Assembly (NCBI GenBank): GCA_002085385.1
Contig: NATO01000124.1
Span: 1 to 9,279 of the forward strand
Direction: 5' to 3'
Origin: a candidate division Zixibacteria bacterium 4484_93
GTDB lineage: Bacteria > UBP14 > UBA6098 > 4484-93
DNA length: 9,279 bases
Shown: piece by piece, positions 1 through 6,229 of the stretch
How the letters are laid out: every line of letters begins with the position of its first letter
Numbering within the stretch: the stretch's first letter is position 1
Program-made: the position numbers and the translations under genes
The notes under the pieces: generated by a model
The model's database searches: none
Seen by the model: only the letters and a program-made list of their open reading frames with translations
What the model was told of the DNA's origin: nothing

Positions 1-11
1 TCCCCCCTCCC

Positions 12-32
12 TCAATATGGATACATATGTTA
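12..32 (+). repeat. 21-bp direct repeat, copy 1
   Basis: This 21-bp block matches 129-149 at 20 of 21 positions; the single difference is A at 23 versus G at 140. Each copy contains an imperfect palindrome, ATATG-N4-CATAT (15-19 and 24-28 here), the shape expected of a site for a dimeric DNA-binding protein. Function is not known. It could be an operator-like site for a gene beyond the left edge or part of a dispersed repeat. Confidence 0.6.
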
Positions 33-55
33 TTAAATTGCTTCACACACCAAAG

Positions 56-74
56 AAACATAACAAACCAATGA
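56..74 (+). repeat. 19-bp direct repeat, copy 1
   Basis: Consensus AAACATAACARACCAATGA. It matches 86-104 at 18 of 19 positions, and the two copies start 30 bp apart. The pair sits between the two 21-bp repeats. Its reverse complement resembles the 21-bp repeat at about 13 of 19 positions if two bases are skipped, which may be chance in AT-rich DNA. Confidence 0.55.
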
Positions 75-85
75 TTTACAACTTA

Positions 86-104
86 AAACATAACAGACCA
101 ATGA
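86..104 (+). repeat. 19-bp direct repeat, copy 2
   Basis: Second copy of the 56-74 repeat, differing only by G for A at position 96. Together with the outer repeats it makes an A-B-B-A layout with 23 and 24 bp between the A and B elements on the two sides. Confidence 0.55.
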
Positions 105-128
105 GATGATAAACTACATACCTCTCTT

Positions 129-149
129 TCAATATGGATGCATATGTTA
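129..149 (+). repeat. 21-bp direct repeat, copy 2
   Basis: Second copy of the 12-32 repeat, 117 bp away in the same orientation. It keeps the ATATG-N4-CATAT palindrome (132-136 and 141-145). Both copies are preceded by a pyrimidine-rich run. Confidence 0.6.
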
Positions 150-196
150 GAGATTACTAAAAAATGTAAATATTTTTGACGATAGTTCAAACCATA

Positions 197-234
197 GAAG
201 TAGTCATTGCGAGCCGAAGGAGAACCTCTACTTC
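197..234. repeat. Inverted repeat at the batE stop, resembling a dispersed repeat
   Basis: GAAGTAG at 197-203 pairs with CTACTTC at 228-234, giving a 7-bp stem with a 24-nt loop. The loop-side sequence 203-220 (GTCATTGCGAGCCGAAGG) resembles from memory the "GTCATTGCGAG..." intergenic repeats scattered through many bacterial genomes. The right arm overlaps the batE stop codon (TGA at 235-233 on the minus strand). No T run follows on the minus strand, so it is not a standard intrinsic terminator, although it could protect the 3' end of the operon mRNA. Confidence 0.4.
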
Positions 235-1006
235 ATTTCAGGGTTGAAAGCTGGCTGTTTTCGTGGGGTATCACCATTTCAACTGCCTTCTGTGGGACCC
301 AGGCTACTCGATTATCGGTAAGGGAGATTTTGAGCCAGTCCCCTCGCAACTCCTCCAGTGCAACAGTTGTCCCCTCGTGAATTGTGAACAGTATTTCCGA
401 CTCGGTGGTTGGAGCGGAGAAGCAATCGAGCTTCGGGCTGAGGACAACAGCAGCTCGCGTCTCCCATCTATCCGACATCTTGAGGAGAAAAACGGCAGCA
501 ACCAGCAGGAAGAACATCCCGAAGCAAATCACAAGGGTCATCCCCCTGCGGCGGAACATATACAAAATGACACTAACAGTCAGGATGACAGATAACAGTA
601 TGAGGAGCCTGAGCAGCTCGGCGAAGCTGGCAAACTCTATTATCTTACGATATATTTTCCCAAAAAACCCCTCATATATGGACGGTATCCTGTCCTTTGT
701 GTAAGCGGTGGCAAAGCGAAGATTGTAGCGGAGTTCCTTGTCTCTGGGTGAGAATATTAGCCCACGGCGGTAGCTGAGTATAGCCTTTCCAAGGTTCTTC
801 AACCGGAAGTAAGCGTTGCCGAGATTGAAATAGAGCTCAGGACTATGTACTCCCGATGCAAGCGCCTCCTCGTATAGCTTTGCTGCCTCATCATACTTCC
901 CCTGGCGATACAGGGCATTGCCGTGGTTATACTTTTCTACAGCGGACTCACCGAATACAGGAACGGATATCAGAAGAAAAGCCACCGACAGGATTATCTT
1001 TTTCAT
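233..1006 (-). CDS. batE: BatE: TPR and SH3-like membrane protein
   Basis: Last gene of the operon. Numbering here counts from the ATG at 1012. Residues 1-20 look like a signal peptide. TPR-type helices follow at about 24-100 (GNALYRQGKYDEAAKLYEEA, then FNLGNAYFRLKNLGKAILSY). Two membrane spans lie at 132-153 and 158-177, joined by a short RRR loop that suggests a cytosolic turn. A bacterial SH3-like domain lies at about 185-247, with the typical GDWLKI...AWVP ending. TPR and SH3 parts are therefore predicted outside the inner membrane. This order and length (about 258 aa) fit BatE of the Bat cluster. Start choice: the ATG at 1012 overlaps the batD stop (ATGA), but AGG at 1014-1016 is only 1 nt from it and 7 nt from the ATG at 1006, so 1006 is preferred. 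Role is inferred from the operon: protein-protein interaction in a membrane complex. Confidence 0.88.
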   Translation of the reverse strand: MKKIILSVAFLLISVPVFGESAVEKYNHGNALYRQGKYDEAAKLYEEALASGVHSPELYFNLGNAYFRLKNLGKAILSYRRGLIFSPRDKELRYNLRFATAYTKDRIPSIYEGFFGKIYRKIIEFASFAELLRLLILLSVILTVSVILYMFRRRGMTLVICFGMFFLLVAAVFLLKMSDRWETRAAVVLSPKLDCFSAPTTESEILFTIHEGTTVALEELRGDWLKISLTDNRVAWVPQKAVEMVIPHENSQLSTLK

Positions 1007-1016
1007 ACTCATACCT
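1004..1016 (-). promoter_or_regulatory. Ribosome site deciding the batE start
   Basis: AGG at 1016-1014 lies 7 nt before the ATG at 1006-1004 but only 1 nt before the ATG at 1012-1010. Spacing favours the inner start (MKKIILSV...), which also begins the signal peptide directly with lysines. The outer ATG overlaps the batD stop as ATGA, so coupling could still use it. Confidence 0.45.
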
Positions 1017-2811
1017 GCTTCTCGATGTAATTTATGAGTTGCTTAGCATCTTTGAGGAGTTTGTCGAGTTTTGCCTCATCCGACGCTCCAGGTGAGAACC
1101 TCGAGCCGTAGCAGTCATCCATAAGATGCCGGATCCTCTCCGTGTCATCCCTCGTAAACCCCTGTTCCTCCATACGGCTGGCAACCTCGTTGAAATCTGT
1201 CCAGGGGATGAGCAGTCTCTCAGAAATATATCTCTCGACGGTCTCGGAGATGAGCCCGTATGCGGCATCGCTCTCCCCTTTTCTGGCGAGTTCCTGTGCC
1301 CTTTTCAGTCCCTTCCTTGCCCTCGAGTACGCCCGAGATAGCCTCGCATAAGTCTCATCCTCAAGGAGCCGCCTCCTCCTTCTGGCGAGGAAAAAGAAAA
1401 GCAGAATTAAAACGATTTCAGCAGCGGCAACGAGAATCAGATTGCTATATCGAGGGTGGACAGGATAGGATGACAGTCTTTCTTTGTCTGGTTTGATGAA
1501 CTCGATATCCTCGCCGAGAGTCTTGACACCTGACTTCGCTGGAAGGAATATCTTCTCCCCCTTTGCTACCTCCTCTCCCTTCTCGACCATTACGGTGATA
1601 GTGTCTGTCTTTATTGTTCTGTAGCTTTTGCTCTTGGGGTCGAAATAGGAGAACAGAACAGGCGGAATCTCGAATTTACCCTCCGAGCGCGGGATTATGA
1701 TAAAGTCAAAGAGCTTACTACCTGTGAGCTTATTCCCCTTAATTTTTATGTTATCCTTGGTCTGGGTATCAAATAGCTCAAAGTCTGGCGGCAAATTGAC
1801 ATTTGGTGCGGATATCGAATGTATGTTCCCTGTTCCCTTTATCCTGACCCGAAGTGTGAAAGCCTCGTTTGCCTTTGCATTCGGGTTATCAAGTGAGCTG
1901 GATATAGAAAACTGCCCGACACCGCCCGAGAAATTGGATGGCTTACCCTCTCTTGGTAACGGCAATACCTTAATTTTCAGTGGATTCCCAACGATGGATA
2001 CATTGCGGGTTGCCCCAAAGAAGTCGAAGAACCCCCTCGAGCGAGTATATACCTCCCCGACAAGCTGCATCGGGGTTATCGTTATAGTCCCATCGGTTAT
2101 CGGGAAGACAGCGGTCGTTCTTAATAGAGCTGCGTTGTATCTGATACCGTTGATGACCTCTGTCCTGTAATCGAGTTTCTGTGCCTGGAAGATGTCCTTT
2201 GTCCAGCAGTTCTCAAATCTCGGGTCGGATTCAACGGATAGCCTTGCAACTGACAGCCTGGTGTAGAGTGTAAAGTAGACGGTTACCTGCTCGCCGACAT
2301 AAACGGTCTTTTTATCGGCATAAGCGGAGACGAAGATATCCTTGCCCGATGTTTTCGGTGCTGGCTGTGCAGGTGAAGAAGCACCTGGAGTTGTTGGCTG
2401 AGGAGTGGCTGACCCTTTGGATACATTGATAGTTATCGGCTCTGTCCTGTAGGTTCGTCCCTTGATATTTATCCTCGCAGATGGTATGGTTAATGTCCCA
2501 CTATGTTTCGGCTGTATGTAATAGATGAAGTTTTTCGTTTTTGTGCTCGTGACCTTGCCGTTGATAATACTTATGCTGCTTGATGACGACGATGATGAAC
2601 CGAGAATCGAGAAATCTTTTTCTATGTCAGGTATTTCGGGCTGAGGTAACCTCGAAGGGAGGTCTCCCTGTAGAGAGAGTGTCAGCTGGACAGCCTGCCC
2701 AGAAGAGACCTGTTTCTGCGATACATAGGCACTGAAGCTTATGTCCCCCGCTGGAAGTGACACCGGCAGGAGCATCAAGAGAATTGCAACCCTTATTCCG
2801 AGGTTTCTCAT
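1009..2811 (-). CDS. batD: BatD: oxygen-tolerance family membrane protein
   Basis: A 600-aa protein of the BatD family, usual length. Residues 1-21 form a signal peptide. Beta-rich domains follow: about 24-131 (with a run of eight serines at 72-79), 157-285, and 298-410. A Pro/Thr/Ser/Ala-rich linker at 132-156 separates the first two. The motif GKFEIPP (378-384) closes the third domain. One membrane span at about 457-476 is followed by RRRRR (477-481), so the tail (480-600) is cytosolic and helical. The start ATG lies 1 nt after the batC TAG with no strong ribosome site, suggesting translational coupling; the 3' end overlaps batE by ATGA if the outer batE start is used. In the family BatD is thought to act with BatA/BatB in a membrane complex; its chemistry is unknown. 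The beta domains resemble Ig-like folds by pattern only. Confidence 0.92.
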   Translation of the reverse strand: MRNLGIRVAILLMLLPVSLPAGDISFSAYVSQKQVSSGQAVQLTLSLQGDLPSRLPQPEIPDIEKDFSILGSSSSSSSSISIINGKVTSTKTKNFIYYIQPKHSGTLTIPSARINIKGRTYRTEPITINVSKGSATPQPTTPGASSPAQPAPKTSGKDIFVSAYADKKTVYVGEQVTVYFTLYTRLSVARLSVESDPRFENCWTKDIFQAQKLDYRTEVINGIRYNAALLRTTAVFPITDGTITITPMQLVGEVYTRSRGFFDFFGATRNVSIVGNPLKIKVLPLPREGKPSNFSGGVGQFSISSSLDNPNAKANEAFTLRVRIKGTGNIHSISAPNVNLPPDFELFDTQTKDNIKIKGNKLTGSKLFDFIIIPRSEGKFEIPPVLFSYFDPKSKSYRTIKTDTITVMVEKGEEVAKGEKIFLPAKSGVKTLGEDIEFIKPDKERLSSYPVHPRYSNLILVAAAEIVLILLFFFLARRRRRLLEDETYARLSRAYSRARKGLKRAQELARKGESDAAYGLISETVERYISERLLIPWTDFNEVASRMEEQGFTRDDTERIRHLMDDCYGSRFSPGASDEAKLDKLLKDAKQLINYIEKQV

Positions 2812-2812
2812 T

Positions 2813-3487
2813 CTACCAGTCCTTGCCAGGTACCCCTCTCCCCGGGAGTTGTCTTACCTGGTCCTTTTGAGTCTCCTTTTCCTGCTGTTCTAAAGCGTCG
2901 AGGATCCGTTCTGCCTCCTCCTTTGATATCTCGCCCTCCTTCTTCTGTTTCTGTTCTTCTTGCTGTTTTTGCTCTTGACTTTCCTCTTGTTTCTGTTGCT
3001 GCTTTTGTTGCTGTTTTTGTTGCTGCTGACTTTGTGTCTGCTTCTTTTGGGAGTTCTGCTTCAGAAGCGACAATGCAAGCTCAAGGTTATATTTCGCATC
3101 CTCATCGTTCGGGTTCAGTTTCAGTGCCTGCTGGTAGTAAAATATACTGTTCAGGAGGCTATCCATCTTGAAATAGCAATTTCCTATATTATAATAGATT
3201 TTTGAGCTAAGTAAAGTATCTTCTATCTCTGGTATTGATTTAGCGAGTTCCTCTATTGCTTTGTCATATTTTTTCATCTTATACAGCGAGACGCCGACAT
3301 TATGGTGAAGGATAGGCTCTTCCGGCTTATCCAGTTGAGCTGAACGAAATCGCTCAAGCGCCTCATCAAACCTTTCCTGCTCGTAAAGATTGATTCCCTC
3401 CTTGTTTGTTTTTCTCGGAGAGTCGGCGTAAAGAGCATAGAACGAGCAAAGAAGAAGAGCAACTGTTAAAATTAACCTCGAGCTCAC
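2813..3487 (-). CDS. batC: BatC: exported TPR protein with Gln/Lys/Glu-rich tail
   Basis: A 224-aa protein. Residues 1-21 form a signal peptide (LILTVALLLCSFYALYA). TPR repeats cover about 24-142, seen in GINLYEQERFDEALERFRSA, NVGVSLYKMKKYDKAIEELA and NIGNCYFKMDSLLNSIFYYQ. A low-complexity Gln/Lys/Glu tail (145-185), a short acidic helix (187-208) and a C-terminal GRGVPGKDW follow; an end in KDW is, as I recall, usual in BatC. The start is GTG, overlapping the batB stop as GTGA. It is well supported by AAGGAG with 6-nt spacing (3494-3499). No in-frame ATG would keep the signal peptide. It probably serves as an interaction scaffold outside the inner membrane for the Bat complex. Confidence 0.9.
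   Translation of the reverse strand: MSSRLILTVALLLCSFYALYADSPRKTNKEGINLYEQERFDEALERFRSAQLDKPEEPILHHNVGVSLYKMKKYDKAIEELAKSIPEIEDTLLSSKIYYNIGNCYFKMDSLLNSIFYYQQALKLNPNDEDAKYNLELALSLLKQNSQKKQTQSQQQQKQQQKQQQKQEESQEQKQQEEQKQKKEGEISKEEAERILDALEQQEKETQKDQVRQLPGRGVPGKDW
2933..3055 (-). repeat. Low-complexity Gln/Lys/Glu coding repeat in batC
   Basis: Codons for residues 145-185 of BatC are almost all Gln, Lys and Glu, with a KQQQ unit of period four at about 153-166. On the plus strand this reads as TTGCTG/TTTTGT-rich DNA. Such repeats can change length by replication slippage. The feature is common in BatC-like proteins and not evidence of transfer. Confidence 0.75.
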
Positions 3488-4296
3488 TGCTTTCTCCTTT
3501 TTTTTCTGTCATTCGATAGGAAACTTGCGAGCAGAAGCAGCCCGCTTAAGGCGAGAGGATACCTGTATCTATCCTCATAGGTTGTGAACTTCTTCGATGC
3601 AAATTCTTCCGTTCCTATTTTCTCTATCTCGGAGAAAATTTTATCCAGTTCAGCCTGCCCGGGGCTCGCTCGATAGTATTTCCCGTCGGTGATGAGTGCA
3701 ATCTTTTGCAAGCTTTTCTCGTCCAGTTTGGATGTGACGATACTGCCATCCTCATTCCGCTTATAGCCCGTCTTCTGCCCGCTCTCGTTATAGGTGGGTA
3801 TCGGCTCACCGGCAGGCGAACCTATCCCGACGGTGAATATCTTCACACCGTCGAGCGTCAGGGGACAGTAAGGAAAAGCCTCACCAGCAAAGAGAACAAT
3901 ACCTATTCTATCTCCCTTGAGCTTGTCTATTATGCTTGAGACCTCTATCTTAGAGCGGGTCAGCCTGTTCGGCTTGACATCCTCCGCAAGCATCGAGTTT
4001 GAGACATCGAGCACAACAACAAGGTTCATACCTTTTCGCTTCACCTCCTCGATTTTTGTCCCGAACTGTGGGCGAGCAAGAGCAAGAACAAGGAAAAAGA
4101 GACCCGCAGTAAAGAGAACCCGCTTTATCCTTCTCGACCTCCAGTTGACGCTATCGATGATAACCGACAGCACATTGCCAGTGGCGAACCGCTCAAGGAG
4201 GCCCTTTGCATGTCTGTCGAAGATGTAAAACAGAAGAGGCAAACAGACCACCAGTGCGAGTAGATAAAGCATCTGCTGGTTTGCAAACCTGAACAT
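3484..4296 (-). CDS. batB: BatB: membrane vWA protein with internal deletion
   Basis: Numbering counts from the ATG at 4302. Membrane spans lie at about 11-27, 60-77 and 249-262. Between them is a vWA domain with the first metal-site motif DVSNS (D99, S101, S103). The protein has 272 residues, shorter than the roughly 330-350 usual for BatB. Aligned with BatA next door, the segment from LTLD (148-151) jumps straight to GVKIFTVGIG (152-161). BatA residues 151-217 (about 67 residues) have no counterpart, including its threonine (T170) and TDG aspartate (D198), the 2nd and 3rd MIDAS motifs. The reading frame is kept. The loss may be real or an assembly error; metal binding is doubtful. The start at 4296 (MFRFAN, the usual BatB start) is preferred over 4302 because AAGGGGAG at 4303-4310 is 6 nt from it but adjacent to 4302. 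Confidence 0.9.
   Translation of the reverse strand: MFRFANQQMLYLLALVVCLPLLFYIFDRHAKGLLERFATGNVLSVIIDSVNWRSRRIKRVLFTAGLFFLVLALARPQFGTKIEEVKRKGMNLVVVLDVSNSMLAEDVKPNRLTRSKIEVSSIIDKLKGDRIGIVLFAGEAFPYCPLTLDGVKIFTVGIGSPAGEPIPTYNESGQKTGYKRNEDGSIVTSKLDEKSLQKIALITDGKYYRASPGQAELDKIFSEIEKIGTEEFASKKFTTYEDRYRYPLALSGLLLLASFLSNDRKKRRKQ
3494..3499 (-). promoter_or_regulatory. Ribosome binding site of batC
   Basis: AAGGAG lies 6 nt before the GTG start at 3487, inside the end of batB. It is what supports GTG as the true start. Confidence 0.7.
3840..3858 (-). other. Deletion junction inside batB
   Basis: Minus-strand codons CTC-GAC-GGT-GTG-AAG (Leu-Asp-Gly-Val-Lys) join the CPLTLD strand end directly to the later VKIFTVGIG strand. 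In BatA of this window the matching points are D150 and N218/I219, 67 residues apart. The join is exact to within a codon or two by comparison with BatA. Confidence 0.7.
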
Positions 4297-4302
4297 ATTC
4301 AT

Positions 4303-4310
4303 CTCCCCTT
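4303..4310 (-). promoter_or_regulatory. Ribosome site deciding the batB start
   Basis: AAGGGGAG ends directly at the ATG at 4302 but lies 6 nt before the ATG at 4296, favouring the shorter protein that begins MFRFAN. Confidence 0.5.
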
Positions 4311-5305
4311 CAAGGCAGCTTCCTTAAATATGTGTTCTCAAGTATGAACAGTATGAACAGAAGGATAGCCGCCAGACCGATAAGTTGTGGGAATAGTTCC
4401 TTGTATCGAACGAATTTCTGGACCTCGATTTTTGTCTTTTCCATCTCATCTATCTGTTTGTAAATCTCCCGGAGCTTGTTCTCATCCGTTGCCCGGAAAT
4501 ACTGCCCACCTGTGATAGATGCAACCTGCCCGAGCGTTTTCTCATCTATTTCCACTGGCATCTTTACATATCTCTTCCCGAATATCGGGTCCTCCACAGG
4601 ATAAAGAGCATACCCCCTCTTACCCATCCCGATGGTGTAAATTTTTATATTCATTGCCTTTGCAAGTTTAGCTGCTGTGATAGGGTCGATTTCTCCCCGG
4701 TTGTTTATGCCATCTGTCAAAAGTACTATCACCTTGCTCTTTGCCTTCGAGTGTCGCAGGCGGTTGACTGCAGTACCGATTGCCGTCCCGATTGCGGTTC
4801 CATCCTCTATCATACCGATATATGTCTGCTTGAGGAAGTTAATCACTATCCCGTAATCAATCGTGAGCGGGCATTGTGTGAAGCTCTTTGCAGCAAATAC
4901 AACGAGTCCAATCTGGTCGTTTGTTCTCCCCTCGATGAACTCCTCGGCAACAACCTTTGCTGCCTCTATCCGATTTTTGGGCTTGAAATCCTCTGCCTTC
5001 ATACTCGAGGAGACATCGAACACGAGCATTATGTCGACCCCCTCCGTGTAGATTTTCTCCTCCTGCCTGCCGAAACGGGGTCTTGCGAGAGCCACTATTA
5101 TAACAACAATTATAATCAGCTTCAAGATGTTGAGGAGCGGATACAGGACAACCCTCCTACTTGGTTTCCTCCCCTCACTCCCGATGAACCCGAGCGATGA
5201 GAACCGAATCGAAGTCCCCCGACGCTTTCTTGAAAGCCAAAAAAGGAAAACCACCGGCAGAATCAGAAGTAGTATATATGGGTTCTGAAAATCAAGCTGT
5301 GGCAT
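4310..5305 (-). CDS. batA: BatA: membrane vWA protein, intact metal site
   Basis: A 331-aa protein with the normal BatA layout: N-terminal membrane span (about 9-24) with the aerotolerance-regulator start NPYILLLILPV, second span (55-75) followed by ALARPRFG, then a full vWA domain (about 89-290) and a C-terminal span (304-324). All three MIDAS motifs are visible: DVSSS (D97, S99, S101), T170 in DGTAIG, and D198 in LLTDG. Metal-dependent ligand binding is therefore expected. The gene overlaps the end of the upstream BatD-like gene by 14 nt; AGGAAGAG at 5313-5320 lies 7 nt before the ATG. In the family BatA pairs with BatB and is a proposed target of the MoxR ATPase; the biological output is unsettled, since aerotolerance was reported in Bacteroides but not upheld in all species. 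Confidence 0.95.
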   Translation of the reverse strand: MPQLDFQNPYILLLILPVVFLFWLSRKRRGTSIRFSSLGFIGSEGRKPSRRVVLYPLLNILKLIIIVVIIVALARPRFGRQEEKIYTEGVDIMLVFDVSSSMKAEDFKPKNRIEAAKVVAEEFIEGRTNDQIGLVVFAAKSFTQCPLTIDYGIVINFLKQTYIGMIEDGTAIGTAIGTAVNRLRHSKAKSKVIVLLTDGINNRGEIDPITAAKLAKAMNIKIYTIGMGKRGYALYPVEDPIFGKRYVKMPVEIDEKTLGQVASITGGQYFRATDENKLREIYKQIDEMEKTKIEVQKFVRYKELFPQLIGLAAILLFILFILENTYLRKLP

Positions 5306-6224
5306 TTATTATCTCTTCCTTTCTTGTCTGTTCAATTATCGAACGAACATCATCAACCACCCCGAAGCTCTCGTCATCAAGGGGAATATATTTTGCAAAT
5401 TTAACCAAATCAGACAGTTGTAGGATTTGTGTTATGCTATCTATTACATCTCTGCCAATTTCCTCAATGTTATCAAGCTGTTGCAGCAGTTCGCTCGTTG
5501 TCGATTCGAGGGCAGAAACCTCAAAGCGAGCTTCGAGATACTCCCTGAGAATATCCGAGAGCTGGGTGAAAAACCGCTTATATTCTCTCTTTTCGAGGAG
5601 TCCTGATTCATCGAGTGAAAGGAGTCGCTCGAGTGCGATCTCATCGGGCGGTCTCGGTGGAGCCGCGAACCCAAGCAGCGATATTCCCTTCTTCTTCCGC
5701 TTTATATAGTAGATAATAAAGGCAATAGCAAGCAAGACTACAATGATGATGGCAGAAATTGTGATAACCTTCCGGTAGTCGAAAGGCAAGTTCTCCGGAC
5801 CTTTCACATCCCTTATTTCTGTTGCATCCTCAGGCGATATTCTGTTGACGGTTATCTTGACGGGCTGGGTCATAATAGCCTTGAGGGTTGTGTCACCTGG
5901 AGACTTGTAAAGCACTCCAATAGGCGGTATCTCAAACTCGCCTATGTCGAATGTAGAGATGATGTATGAGAAGTTTTGCTTGACCTTGTCGTTCAGTGTT
6001 TCTGGCTCGCTTATGTTGAAGTCTCGTATCTCGAACTGCCCGAGGTTCTCGCCTGCAGAGGGGGACTCGACTGAAAGCGTCGTATCATACTCTATATGGA
6101 CTACATATGTGAGGGTATCCCCGATGGTTATCTCCGACCTGCTTACCTCGGTCGATACGGAGACCCCGCTATACAGAGCCGATGCTGTGAGAACTGTTGC
6201 CAGTATGAGAGCAATCCTTTTCAT
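5292..6224 (-). CDS. BatD-like single-span membrane protein (DUF4381-type tail)
   Basis: A 310-aa protein. Signal peptide at 1-19; one beta-rich outside domain (21-128) ending with GEFEIPP (95-101) and PVKITVNR; membrane span at about 153-174 followed by KRKKK; cytosolic helical domain (190-300) with FFTQLSDILREYLEARF and STTSELLQQL, the pattern of DUF4381-type tails. It corresponds to the last beta domain plus membrane span of BatD (compare GKFEIPP there), so it looks like a half-length BatD. The tail also matches the partial protein at the right edge. It starts 5 nt after the TPR/SurA-like gene and overlaps batA by 14 nt. Likely role, by inference: membrane partner linking outside Bat components with the cytosolic MoxR/DUF58 side. 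Confidence 0.82.
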   Translation of the reverse strand: MKRIALILATVLTASALYSGVSVSTEVSRSEITIGDTLTYVVHIEYDTTLSVESPSAGENLGQFEIRDFNISEPETLNDKVKQNFSYIISTFDIGEFEIPPIGVLYKSPGDTTLKAIMTQPVKITVNRISPEDATEIRDVKGPENLPFDYRKVITISAIIIVVLLAIAFIIYYIKRKKKGISLLGFAAPPRPPDEIALERLLSLDESGLLEKREYKRFFTQLSDILREYLEARFEVSALESTTSELLQQLDNIEEIGRDVIDSITQILQLSDLVKFAKYIPLDDESFGVVDDVRSIIEQTRKEEIINATA

Positions 6225-6229
6225 ACACT

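Larger units (their letters stand above)
1..232. other. Non-coding region downstream of batE
   Basis: No convincing open reading frame is seen here on either strand. The region is AT-rich compared with the coding part. It holds two pairs of short direct repeats (12-32 with 129-149, and 56-74 with 86-104) and a hairpin-forming segment next to the batE stop codon (197-234). No clear rho-independent terminator (GC stem followed by a T run) is visible for the minus-strand operon. A TTGACG at 176-181 on the plus strand has no good -10 partner at 16-18 bp, so no promoter is called. Confidence 0.6.

Noticed and set aside
12..149. CRISPR array
   Set aside because: Only two copies of each repeat, with unequal spacing and two different repeat types; no array structure.
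150..235. Rho-independent terminator for the operon
   Set aside because: The only stem (197-203 with 228-234) is short, AT-containing, has a 24-nt loop and lacks a following T run on the minus strand.
1697..2170. Plus-strand open frame of 157 codons
   Set aside because: Antisense of the well-supported batD gene, with no motif.
5197..5709. Plus-strand open frame of 170 codons
   Set aside because: It lies opposite batA and the BatD-like gene, is rich in serine and leucine as expected from antisense reading, has no recognisable motif, and the minus-strand genes are clear family members.
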